A stretch of DNA of 64,000 bases from contig NZ_UAQZ01000018.1 of the NCBI RefSeq assembly GCF_900446215.1, positions 62,001 through 126,000 on the forward strand, written 5' to 3'. Each line of letters starts with the position of its first letter. Position 1 is the first letter of the stretch. Below the pieces are notes generated by a model, which saw nothing but the letters and a program-made list of their open reading frames with translations, was not told the DNA's origin and made no database searches. The DNA is from Burkholderia cenocepacia (GTDB lineage Bacteria; Pseudomonadota; Gammaproteobacteria; Burkholderiales; Burkholderiaceae). Positions 54,859 through 63,153 of this stretch are shown in pieces. A program made the translations under genes and the position numbers.

Positions 54859-57038
54859 ACGCGCTGCCGCGATGCGCTCGACGGCTTGCCGGACGCCGCT
54901 TCCGCACGGCGCAACGGCGCGCGCTGCACGGCCGAGATGCGCGAACGCAGCGCATGGACGATCCACGCGCGCTCGGCCACTTCCCGCTGAATTTCGCGCG
55001 CGTGGCCTGACGCGTGATCGACGTCGCGCGGGCTTTCCGGCCGCATCGCGTGCGCGTGCGCGGGCGCGGCGTCGGCGATCAGGCGCGCGGCGTCGCGCGC
55101 GGCGGCGGCAATCGTCGCCCGGTCCAGCGCGTCGAGCGTATCGTCGAGATACTCGACCGGCGCGAGCGCGCCGACCAGCGCCTTCATCTGCTGCATCGCG
55201 ACGGTTGCACTCGCGGTGCGCGGGTCGGACGCAATCGACTCGAAGCGCGTCGCCGCGATGGTCGCATCGAGTCGGTCGATCGCAACGCACGCCTGGCGGC
55301 GCAGCACGGTCAGCGATTCGCGGCGCACACGCGCGTGCGCGGGCGCGTCGTCGCCGACCGCGCGCAGGTAGGTCGCGGTAGCCGCCATCGCGAGATCGGC
55401 CACCTCGCCGATCCGGTGATGCTCGCGGTCCGGCCATGCGAGCAGGCTGATGACCACGCCGACCAGCACCCCGGCAAAACTGTTGCCGACCCGCAGCGCG
55501 GCCAGCATCCATGACGGCCCGATCGGCGTCCCGAGATGCGCGACCAGAATGAAATGCGACGTCAGGAACAGGATGTACGACACGTAGCTCACGCTGCGCG
55601 TCGCGAGCGTGCCGGTGGCGAGCGGCAGCACCGCGAGCGCCAGCAGCAACGGATCGTGAACCAGCAGCGACACGGCCGACGCGAGCACCGCACCGAGCAG
55701 CGTGCCGCCGATGCGCAGCCCGGACAGCTTCACCGTCTGCGACAGCGTCGGCTGCATGATGAACATCGTCGTCAGCGCGAGCCAGTATCCCTGCTGCACG
55801 CCCGAGCTGCGCGCGAGCGCGACGGCGATCATCGCGGCCACGGCAAGACGCGATGCATATCGATGAAACGGATTCGGCGCGACGATCTCGCGGCGCAGCG
55901 CGGCGAGCCGGCCCGCGCCGCGCGGGGGCTTGCCCGGTGCCGGCGCGGTGAGCGCCGCAGGAACGGTCGCGGTAGAAGGCGACTCCACCGCCGGATGAAG
56001 CAGCACTGCCGCGTATCGCGCGATCAGCGTTTCGCACGCGCGCAACCACGTCAGCCCCGCGTCGTCGCGATGCGCAACACGAAACTCGGCGACGCGGCCG
56101 GCGAGCGTCGCGCGCAGTCCGGCGAGGTCGTTCGCGAGCGACTGCGCCGCGTCGGCGGCCGCGCCGTCGCGGCCGACGGCGCGCGGACACGCTTCCACCA
56201 GCCGCGCCAGTTGCGCGAGCACGGGCGCGAGCAGCGCGGCGGCTTCGCGCCGCTCGCCGACGCCGGCCGCGGCGATGTGCGACTCGAGGCCGGCGAGCAG
56301 CGCCATCGCGCGCTCCGCATCGGCGCGCCACTTCCGCGCAAGCGGTGAATCACCGCCGCGCGGGTGCATCGACACGGCGATCATTGCGTCGAGGCGCGCG
56401 CGCAATGCCGCGCGGCCGCGCTCGAGCGAGGCGGAATCGCCGTTCGCGGCCCGTGCGAGCCGTTCGACGAAGTTCGCCATCGCATGCAGGAACGCCATCG
56501 TCGCCATCCGCGCGCGTGCGCTGCCGTCGATCTGCCACAGGACGATGCCGGCCAGCGTCGCCCAGACGCTGCCGCCGAAGTAGAACAGCGCGTACTGCAC
56601 GGCCGACGCGCCGCCATGGACCGGAAAGCATGCAGAGACGGCGCATGCGGTCGCGGTCAGAATGCCGCGCGTGCCGGCCGCGCCGCCCCACTTGCGCGCC
56701 GACGCGCCCAGATACGCGACGGCCCCGACGATGACGATCGACAGCGGCGGCAGCGCATGCGTCGCGATCGCGCTGGCGGACGCCAGGCCGCCCAGCATCC
56801 CGAACGACAGGCCGGTGGCGAGGCGGCCGGCGGCCGGGCGCTCGGACTCGTCGGCGAGGCAGGTCCAGAACGCGGCGATCGCGGACCAGCACAGCATCGG
56901 CATATGCAGCCGCGCCGCGGCGACGGCCGGCACGACACAGATCAGCCCGCCGCGCAGCGCTTCGGCGAGCGGCAGGTAGTGTCCGCCGAGATTGACGAAG
57001 CGCCGCAATCGGTCGCGAGCGGTTGAGACTAGACCCAT
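54855..57038 (-). CDS. FUSC-family membrane protein, aromatic-acid-efflux-like
   Basis: A 727-residue protein with two hydrophobic blocks (about residues 25-185 and 395-540), each followed by a long soluble helical part, the usual fusaric-acid-resistance/AaeB-like layout. Such proteins export aromatic carboxylic acids. Its gene starts 16 bases after lutC and overlaps the porin start by ATGA, so it is very likely co-transcribed with lactate genes. The exported compound is unknown. Confidence 0.87.
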   Translation of the reverse strand: MGLVSTARDRLRRFVNLGGHYLPLAEALRGGLICVVPAVAAARLHMPMLCWSAIAAFWTCLADESERPAAGRLATGLSFGMLGGLASASAIATHALPPLSIVIVGAVAYLGASARKWGGAAGTRGILTATACAVSACFPVHGGASAVQYALFYFGGSVWATLAGIVLWQIDGSARARMATMAFLHAMANFVERLARAANGDSASLERGRAALRARLDAMIAVSMHPRGGDSPLARKWRADAERAMALLAGLESHIAAAGVGERREAAALLAPVLAQLARLVEACPRAVGRDGAAADAAQSLANDLAGLRATLAGRVAEFRVAHRDDAGLTWLRACETLIARYAAVLLHPAVESPSTATVPAALTAPAPGKPPRGAGRLAALRREIVAPNPFHRYASRLAVAAMIAVALARSSGVQQGYWLALTTMFIMQPTLSQTVKLSGLRIGGTLLGAVLASAVSLLVHDPLLLALAVLPLATGTLATRSVSYVSYILFLTSHFILVAHLGTPIGPSWMLAALRVGNSFAGVLVGVVISLLAWPDREHHRIGEVADLAMAATATYLRAVGDDAPAHARVRRESLTVLRRQACVAIDRLDATIAATRFESIASDPRTASATVAMQQMKALVGALAPVEYLDDTLDALDRATIAAAARDAARLIADAAPAHAHAMRPESPRDVDHASGHAREIQREVAERAWIVHALRSRISAVQRAPLRRAEAASGKPSSASRQRV

Positions 57039-57054
57039 CGTCGATCCTGCGCGC

Positions 57055-57654
57055 TCAACGTGCGTCGCCTGCGAGCGGGACCGGAATCACGGTCAGCGAC
57101 CGGATGCCCTGCGCACCGCGGATCAGCACGCCTTCGATGTCGGCCGTCGCGGACGGCCCGCTCATCAGGCACGCGTAGCGCGCCGCGAAGAATTCGGGGC
57201 GGTGATACGCGTGATGCAGGTTGCCGACGATCTGCGCCGGGTCGAGCAGCGCGACCAGATGTTGCGACAGGTAGCCGAGCGCGTTCACGCGATACTCGCG
57301 CTCGCTCAGATAGAGCGAGCCGGTTTCCGCGACCGCGAACGCCGGCCGCACGATCCCGACGTCGACGTCGTTCAGCTCGTGCGGCCGCTCGACGGCTTCG
57401 ATGCGCCGCGTGCCGGCCACCTCGGGCACCGCCGAACAGACCACCCGCGCATCCGGAAAGCGCGCGCGGAGCAGCGCGTCGAGGTCGCCGTCCGCCGGCG
57501 GCTCGCACCAGATGCCGCCGACCCGCGCGAGCGCCTGCTTGAACGCGTCGAGCGCGGGCGGCAGATCCTGATCGAACAACGGCACCGCCGGCAGCGGCGC
57601 CGGCGTCCGGCCGGCCGCGCGCAGGCGGGAAAGGATCAGGTCGCGGCTGCTCAT
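57055..57654 (-). CDS. lutC: Lactate utilization protein C (LUD domain)
   Basis: A 199-residue LUD-domain protein with the motif VGIVRPAFAVAETGSLYL near residue 100. With LutA and LutB it forms the iron-sulfur complex that oxidises L-lactate to pyruvate. Its start overlaps the lutB stop by four bases (ATGA), showing coupled translation. Confidence 0.9.
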   Translation of the reverse strand: MSSRDLILSRLRAAGRTPAPLPAVPLFDQDLPPALDAFKQALARVGGIWCEPPADGDLDALLRARFPDARVVCSAVPEVAGTRRIEAVERPHELNDVDVGIVRPAFAVAETGSLYLSEREYRVNALGYLSQHLVALLDPAQIVGNLHHAYHRPEFFAARYACLMSGPSATADIEGVLIRGAQGIRSLTVIPVPLAGDAR

Positions 57655-59024
57655 TTCTTGTTCCTCTTCAGATACCAGTCACGGAAAGTTTCGGCCGGCG
57701 GCTCCGGCAGTTCGCGCTGCTTGCCCCACTCGTTGAGCGGGTTGTACAGCACCGCGCGCGGCAGCGTCGAGATCGCGCCGGCGGCGCCCTTGATCGCCGC
57801 GCGATAGAGCTTCGGCCGGGACAGCACCTTGCCGGCGACCGTCATCGCTTCGCGCTTGACGAACGGCAGCGCGTGCCGCTCGGCGATGATCTGCCGCCAC
57901 TTGTAGATCTGCTCGTGGATGTTGATCTTGACCGGGCACACGTTCGTGCAGCTGCCGTTCATCGTCGACGCGAACGGCAGCGAGCTGTATTTCTTGAAGT
58001 CGTAGGTCGGGTTGATGATCGCGCCGATCGGACCGGAGTAGACGCCGCCGTAGCTCAGCCCGCTGCTGCGCCGGTAGACCGGGCACGTGTTCATGCACGC
58101 GCCGCAGCGGATGCACTTCAGCGAATACCAGAAGTCGTCCATCGCGAGCCGCTCGGAGCGGCCGTTGTCGACCAGCACGAAGTGCATTTCGCCGCCGTCG
58201 CGCGGCCCGCGGAAATGCGACGTGTACTGCGTGATCGGCGAGCCGAGCGCGTTGCGCGACAGCATGCGGATGAAGAGCCCGAGGTGCTCGAGCTTGGGAA
58301 TCAGCTTCTCGATGCCGATCGACGCGATGTGCAGCGGCGGCAGGTTCGCGCTGAGGTCGGCATTGCCTTCGTTCGTGCAGACGGTGATGCCGCCCGTCTC
58401 CGCCACCGCGAAGTTGCAGCCCGTCATGCCCGCTTCCGCGGCGAGGAAGTGCGGGCGCGTGGCCTGCCGCTGCGCCTCGGCCAGCCGCGGAATGCTGCTT
58501 TCGGCCGGATCGGTGCCGAACGAGGCCGCGAAGGTCTGCGCCACGTCCGTCGCGAGCTTGTGTACGGCCGGCACGACGATATGCGACGGCATCTCGTCGT
58601 CGAGCTGCTGAATCCGCTCGCCGAGATCGGTCTCGACCACCGCGATGCCGCGCGCCTCGAGGTACGGGCGCATCTCGCACTCCTCGGTCAGCATCGACTT
58701 GCTCTTGACCAGCGTGCGCACGTTGCGGCCCTGCAGGATGTCGTAGACGATCCGGTTGTGCTCTTCCGCATCCTTCGCCCAATGCACGACCACGCCGTTC
58801 GCGGTCGCATTGCGCTCGAACTGCTCGAGATAGTCGGGCAGATGCGTGAGCGTGTGCTCTTTGACCGCGGACGCGAGCGCGCGCATCGTTTCCCATTCGG
58901 GGATCGCATGCACGGCCTCGTCGCGCGCGGTGCGCAGCCCCCAGAGGCGCTTGTCGTGGAACTCGACGTGTTTCTCGTCGGCGATGAACTTCTTCGAGTA
59001 ACCGACGTGGTCGACGCGTTTCAT
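57651..59024 (-). CDS. lutB: Lactate utilization iron-sulfur protein B
   Basis: A 457-residue LutB/LldF protein: LUD domain (about residues 60-290, with FAVAETGGITVCTNEGN), then a ferredoxin-like part. The first 4Fe-4S motif is CIRCGACMNTCPVYR (about residue 302). The second reads MNGSCTNVCPVKI (about 350), where the usual first cysteine of CxxCxxxCP is Asn. The start overlaps the lutA stop by ATGA. It probably passes lactate electrons to the respiratory chain. Confidence 0.93.
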   Translation of the reverse strand: MKRVDHVGYSKKFIADEKHVEFHDKRLWGLRTARDEAVHAIPEWETMRALASAVKEHTLTHLPDYLEQFERNATANGVVVHWAKDAEEHNRIVYDILQGRNVRTLVKSKSMLTEECEMRPYLEARGIAVVETDLGERIQQLDDEMPSHIVVPAVHKLATDVAQTFAASFGTDPAESSIPRLAEAQRQATRPHFLAAEAGMTGCNFAVAETGGITVCTNEGNADLSANLPPLHIASIGIEKLIPKLEHLGLFIRMLSRNALGSPITQYTSHFRGPRDGGEMHFVLVDNGRSERLAMDDFWYSLKCIRCGACMNTCPVYRRSSGLSYGGVYSGPIGAIINPTYDFKKYSSLPFASTMNGSCTNVCPVKINIHEQIYKWRQIIAERHALPFVKREAMTVAGKVLSRPKLYRAAIKGAAGAISTLPRAVLYNPLNEWGKQRELPEPPAETFRDWYLKRNKK

Positions 59025-59764
59025 GCTCGTGCTCCGTTCAGGATGCTCGCGATGTGGATGAACTTCAGGCCGAGTCCGAGGCGCTCCGAGCAGCCCTTCT
59101 GGTGCATCAGGCACGACGAATCGGCCGACACGACGTACTCGGCGCCGTTGCGCGCGTGATCGCGCACCTTGTCGGCGCCCATCCGCGCGGATACCGGCTC
59201 CTCCGAGACGCAGAACGTGCCGCCGAAGCCGCAGCATTCGTCGGGACGGTCGGGCTCGATGAACTCGATGCCCTTCACGCCCTTGAGCAGCGTCAGCGGC
59301 TTCGAGAAGAACGGGCCGCCGATTTCGGACATGCTGGCGGTCTTCAGGCCGCGCAGCGTGCCGCAGCTGTTGTGCAGGCCGACCTTGTGCGGAAATTCCG
59401 CCCACGGAAAGTCGCGCACCTGCAGCACGTCGTGAATGAACTCGACCAGCTCGTAGGTGTTGCGGCGGACCGCGAGCGCGTCGGGCGTCTGATCGGCCGC
59501 GCTCAGATGGTCGCGCACGTGATGCACGCAGCTGCCGCTCGGCGCGACGATGTAGTCGTAGCCGGCGAAGTTGCGCACGAACAGGTTCTCGGTGGCCGCG
59601 GCCTGCTTTTCACAGCCGCTGTTTCCCATCGGCTGCCCGCAGCAGGTCTGGTCGAGCGGATAGTCGACCTCGCAGCCGAGGCGCTCGAGCAGTTCGAGCG
59701 TCGCGACGCCCACGTCGGGAAAGAACGCGTCGATGAAGCACGGGATGAACAAGGCTACTTTCAA
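59021..59764 (-). CDS. lutA: Lactate utilization protein A (CCG domain)
   Basis: A 247-residue protein with two cysteine-rich CCG domains (QTCCGQPMGNSGC near residue 45 and ECCGFGGTFC near 190), which hold an unusual iron-sulfur cluster in related proteins. The start is a TTG at 59764 with AGGAG eight bases upstream; no ATG gives the family N-terminus KVALFIPCFIDAF. It lies 57 bases after the D-lactate dehydrogenase gene. Confidence 0.92.
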   Translation of the reverse strand: MKVALFIPCFIDAFFPDVGVATLELLERLGCEVDYPLDQTCCGQPMGNSGCEKQAAATENLFVRNFAGYDYIVAPSGSCVHHVRDHLSAADQTPDALAVRRNTYELVEFIHDVLQVRDFPWAEFPHKVGLHNSCGTLRGLKTASMSEIGGPFFSKPLTLLKGVKGIEFIEPDRPDECCGFGGTFCVSEEPVSARMGADKVRDHARNGAEYVVSADSSCLMHQKGCSERLGLGLKFIHIASILNGARA

Positions 59765-59820
59765 TGCAGCGGCTCCTGAAAACGGTTTGCTGGTTCGGGG
59801 TACGGCGCGGCCGCGGCGGA

Positions 59821-61569
59821 TCAGTCGTGCGCTTCGCGGTACTTCGCGAACTTCGACGTCTGGCCGATCCCCGGGTTGAAGCAGTTGCACGGGTCGAGCC
59901 CTTCGTAGAACGCCTTGAGCGCCGGCTTCGCGTGGTACAGGTGCCCGACGTTGTGCTCGGCCGGATATTCGGCGCGGCGCGCGTCGAGCAGCTTCCACAT
60001 CGCGTGTTCGAGCGCGAGGCAGTCGTTGCCCTTCTTGACGATGTAGTCCTGGTGGAACACGTGGCACAGGAAGTGGCCGTAATACAGCTTGATCGCGATC
60101 GGCGCGTCGATGTCGGGCGGCAGCGTCTCGAACCAGTCGCGATCGTTGCGGCGAAGCGCGATGTCGAGCGCGACGATGTCCTCCACGTCGCGCGTATGCA
60201 CGTTGCGGTAGCGGATCGCCGCGCCGGCCGCCGCGAACCGGTGCAGGAACGCCTTGTCGCCTTCCGCCGGCGTGCATTCGAAGAACGCGCCCGTGCGCTT
60301 CGCGAAGAACGAGGTCAGGAAGCTGCGCGCTTCGTCCGCGGTATCGGCCGATACCTTCAGCATCAGATGATGTTCGTAGCGCTTGCCGTAGTCGCGAATG
60401 CGCGGCGGCAGGTGATTCGGAAACAGGTTGCTGACGGCCTGCATCACGCGATCGCTCAGATGCCGCGGCAGGAAGCCGAGCCGGTCGAACCACGCGTCGC
60501 ATTTGCTCTTGAAGCCGAACAGCATCGGCATGCGCTTCGTGCCGAAGTGGCGGATCATCAGGAACGTGTCCTTGCCGTACTTCTGCGCGATGTCGAACGC
60601 GTCGCGGTGCAGGTATTCACCCGCGATCGGCAGGCGCTTGAACTGCGTGAGCGCGTGGCGGCGGATGTCGGTCAGCTCGTCGATGTCGTTGGTGCCGATG
60701 TAGAACACCTTCGCACCGGCTTCGATCGGAAACGTGTCGAGGCGCACCGCGAACACCATCACCTTGCCGGCCGAGCCCGATGCTTCGTGCAACCGCAGCG
60801 GATCGGCGTTGTAGCGCGCGGGCGTGTCGGCATCGACGTCGCGCACGTGCTCGGCGTAGTGGTGATCGGAACCGGACGCATCGCCGTCGACGATGTCGCG
60901 CTCCGAGAAGTCGCCGTTGTCGAGGCGCGCGAGGATTTCCTCCGGCACCGCGCCCAGGCGCACGTCGAGATGGTTCACGAGCTTCAGGCGCCCGTCCGCA
61001 CCGACCTGGGCGAACACCGACATCTCCGTATAAGCCGGCCCGCGCTGCACCAGCGCGCCGCCGGAGTTGTTGCAGACGCCGCCGATCACCGATGCGCCGA
61101 TGCACGACGAGCCGATCACCGAGTGCGGCTCGCGCCCGAGCGGTTTCAGCGTCTGCTCGAGCTGATCGAGCGTCGCGCCCGGCAGGCAGATCACCTGCTT
61201 GCCGCTCTTGATGACGTGCACCTTGCGGATCCGCGCGGTGCTGACGATCACGATGTCGCGGTCGTAGTCGTCGCCGTCGGGCGTCGAGCCGCCGGTGAGG
61301 CCCGTGTTCGACGCCTGGCAGATCACGATCACGTTCGCGGCCACGCAGGCCTGCAGCACCTTCCATTGCTGGAGCAGCGTGCCGGGCCGCACCACCGCGA
61401 GCGTCCGGCCTTCGCCGAACCGGAAGCCGGTCCGGTAGCGCCGCGTGTCCCGCTCGTTCGTCAGCACGTCCTGCTGGCCGACGATTTCTGTCAGCGAACG
61501 GATGAACGCCTCATGCCGCCCGGTGGGCGGCGCAAGCGGCGAAGACGATTCGCCTGATACGGTTGACAC
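59821..61569 (-). CDS. dld: Quinone-dependent D-lactate dehydrogenase
   Basis: A 582-residue FAD-dependent respiratory D-lactate dehydrogenase. FAD-binding segments VICQASNTGLTGGS and VIGSSCIGASVIGGVCNNSGG are N-terminal; the long membrane-associated C-terminal part has HHLMLKVSAD and CNCFNPGIGQTSKF. The start is a GTG at 61569 preceded by AGGAG. It is the first gene of the series dld-lutA-lutB-lutC-FUSC-porin, so D- and L-lactate oxidation are joined in one unit. Confidence 0.9.
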   Translation of the reverse strand: MSTVSGESSSPLAPPTGRHEAFIRSLTEIVGQQDVLTNERDTRRYRTGFRFGEGRTLAVVRPGTLLQQWKVLQACVAANVIVICQASNTGLTGGSTPDGDDYDRDIVIVSTARIRKVHVIKSGKQVICLPGATLDQLEQTLKPLGREPHSVIGSSCIGASVIGGVCNNSGGALVQRGPAYTEMSVFAQVGADGRLKLVNHLDVRLGAVPEEILARLDNGDFSERDIVDGDASGSDHHYAEHVRDVDADTPARYNADPLRLHEASGSAGKVMVFAVRLDTFPIEAGAKVFYIGTNDIDELTDIRRHALTQFKRLPIAGEYLHRDAFDIAQKYGKDTFLMIRHFGTKRMPMLFGFKSKCDAWFDRLGFLPRHLSDRVMQAVSNLFPNHLPPRIRDYGKRYEHHLMLKVSADTADEARSFLTSFFAKRTGAFFECTPAEGDKAFLHRFAAAGAAIRYRNVHTRDVEDIVALDIALRRNDRDWFETLPPDIDAPIAIKLYYGHFLCHVFHQDYIVKKGNDCLALEHAMWKLLDARRAEYPAEHNVGHLYHAKPALKAFYEGLDPCNCFNPGIGQTSKFAKYREAHD

Positions 61570-61938
61570 GTGAATTCTCCTGTTGGCCGAGCGCGAAAGA
61601 TGAATTGAACGGCGCCGCAGCGGCGTCCGATCGGAATGCCGTAAGGCTAGGCGTGCGGGGCGGTGAAGTCCAATATCGCGTGGACGCGATTTCAAGACGA
61701 AATGCATATCGCTGGCCGCGTGGGCGGGCGTGCAGGCGGCGCGGCCGGTCGCGCGGCGGCGGCGATTGGGGCTTGGTGCGGGGCTTGGTGCGGGGCTTGG
61801 TGCGGGGTGGAAGGCGGGTGGTTTGCGAGCGGTTTGCCTGCGGATTCCCCGCGGTTTTCTGCTCCCGCGCGGCGTGCCGCGTCGAATCGACGGGCCGATG
61901 CCGATAACGGCGCCCGTGGGCGCAGGCGGTCATGGCTT
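61570..61938. other. 369-base region between dld and LysR genes, with promoter and repeat
   Basis: The part next to dld should hold its promoter. The rest is very GC-rich and has no convincing gene. It contains a short tandem repeat at 61771-61806. Confidence 0.5.
61771..61806. repeat. Three perfect copies of a 12-bp tandem repeat
   Basis: GCTTGGTGCGGG occurs three times without change (61771, 61783, 61795), followed by a partial copy. It lies between genes just past the LysR stop codon. Confidence 0.85.
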
Positions 61939-62850
61939 TCACGGCGTCGCGGGGCCGTCGGCCGTTTCGCGCGCGAGCGTGCGGACGGCGCGCACGAGAT
62001 TCTGAATCACCGGCGATTTTTCGCGCGGGCGGTGCACGAGCACGATCGGCGAGCGCAGCGGCTCGCCCTGCAAGCCGTGGTAGGTGACGCGATCCGTCGG
62101 CGCCTGGCGCACCGACTCGGGGATCAGCGTCACGCCGAAGCCGGCCGCGACGAGGTTCACCGACGCGGGGATCTGCGGCGACTCCATTTCGACGGTCGGC
62201 GTGAAGCCGGCTGCCCAGCATGCGCCGACGATCGCGTCGTACAACGCGGGGCCGATCGCGCGCGGGAACAACACCAGCGGGTCGTCGGACAGCGCGTGCA
62301 GCGCGAGCACCGGCTCCGCGCCGTGGCGGTGGCCGGACGGCAGCACGGCCAGAAAGCGCTCTTCGACCAGCGGCTGCACGGCCAGGCCGCGGCAGTCGAG
62401 CGGCAGGCGCACCAGCGCCGCATCGACGCGCGCCTCGAGCACCTTGTCGATCAGCGCCGGGCTGTTGCTCTCCTCGCAGTGGATCAGGACGTCCGGATAG
62501 TCGCGCCGGAAGCGTTGCATCAGCGACGCGACGAACGGATGGAACACGATCGAGCCGGCGAAGCCCAGCACGAGCCGGCCGCTCAGGCCGCGCCCGGCGT
62601 TCTGCGCTTCGGCGAGCGCGAGTTCGGCTTCTTCGACGATATGCTTCGCGCGCTCGCGGAACAGGCGGCCGGCGTCGGTCAGTTCGACGCGCCGCGGATG
62701 GCGGATGAACAGGCGTGTGCCGATCTCGCGCTCGAGCTTCAGGATCTGCTGACTCAGCGGCGGCTGCGCGATGCCGAGAAACTCGGCGGCCTCGGTGAAA
62801 TGCAGATACTCGGCCACCGCGAGGAAGTAGCGTAGCTGACGGAATTCCAT
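61939..62850 (-). CDS. LysR-type transcriptional regulator
   Basis: A 303-residue LysR regulator. The helix-turn-helix HFTEAAEFLGIAQPPLSQQI (residues 17-36) is of the BenM/CatM-like type, and the effector domain follows. It sits upstream of the lactate series on the same strand, 369 bases from dld, and may regulate it; lactate, an aromatic acid or another small acid could be the ligand. No ribosome-binding site is clear. Confidence 0.88.
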   Translation of the reverse strand: MEFRQLRYFLAVAEYLHFTEAAEFLGIAQPPLSQQILKLEREIGTRLFIRHPRRVELTDAGRLFRERAKHIVEEAELALAEAQNAGRGLSGRLVLGFAGSIVFHPFVASLMQRFRRDYPDVLIHCEESNSPALIDKVLEARVDAALVRLPLDCRGLAVQPLVEERFLAVLPSGHRHGAEPVLALHALSDDPLVLFPRAIGPALYDAIVGACWAAGFTPTVEMESPQIPASVNLVAAGFGVTLIPESVRQAPTDRVTYHGLQGEPLRSPIVLVHRPREKSPVIQNLVRAVRTLARETADGPATP

Positions 62851-63153
62851 GCGGGTGTCGGGTCGGGAAAGCGTGGGGCTCGGGGCCGGGGGAAGGCTTG
62901 GGGGGCGATTTTAACTCGGGCGAGCGGGGGGTGCGTTTTGGCGCGGTATGGGACGCTCGGACAGAGTTCGCTACCTGGACCGGCGCCGAGATCGCGTGAC
63001 CAATGCGGTCGATCCGGCAGCGGCGAGACCACCGCGCAAGAAGCCGACGCCGTGCGAGTCGTCGTCCGCGGTGGCTCGCACGTTTCGATGCCGCATTCGT
63101 CGTCGCGAGGCGCGGCTCATGCGGACAGCCTCGTCGCCTTCCCCGCCCAACGC
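62851..63153. other. 303-base intergenic region
   Basis: GC-rich sequence with no convincing gene, terminator or repeat. It probably holds the promoter of the LysR gene. Confidence 0.5.

Noticed and set aside
61771..61806. CRISPR-like array
   Set aside because: The copies are directly adjacent with no spacers and are too short.
61741..61850. Repeated Lys-Pro-Arg-Thr protein encoded by the 12-bp repeat
   Set aside because: The frame is a by-product of the tandem repeat and lacks a start signal or protein-like flanks.
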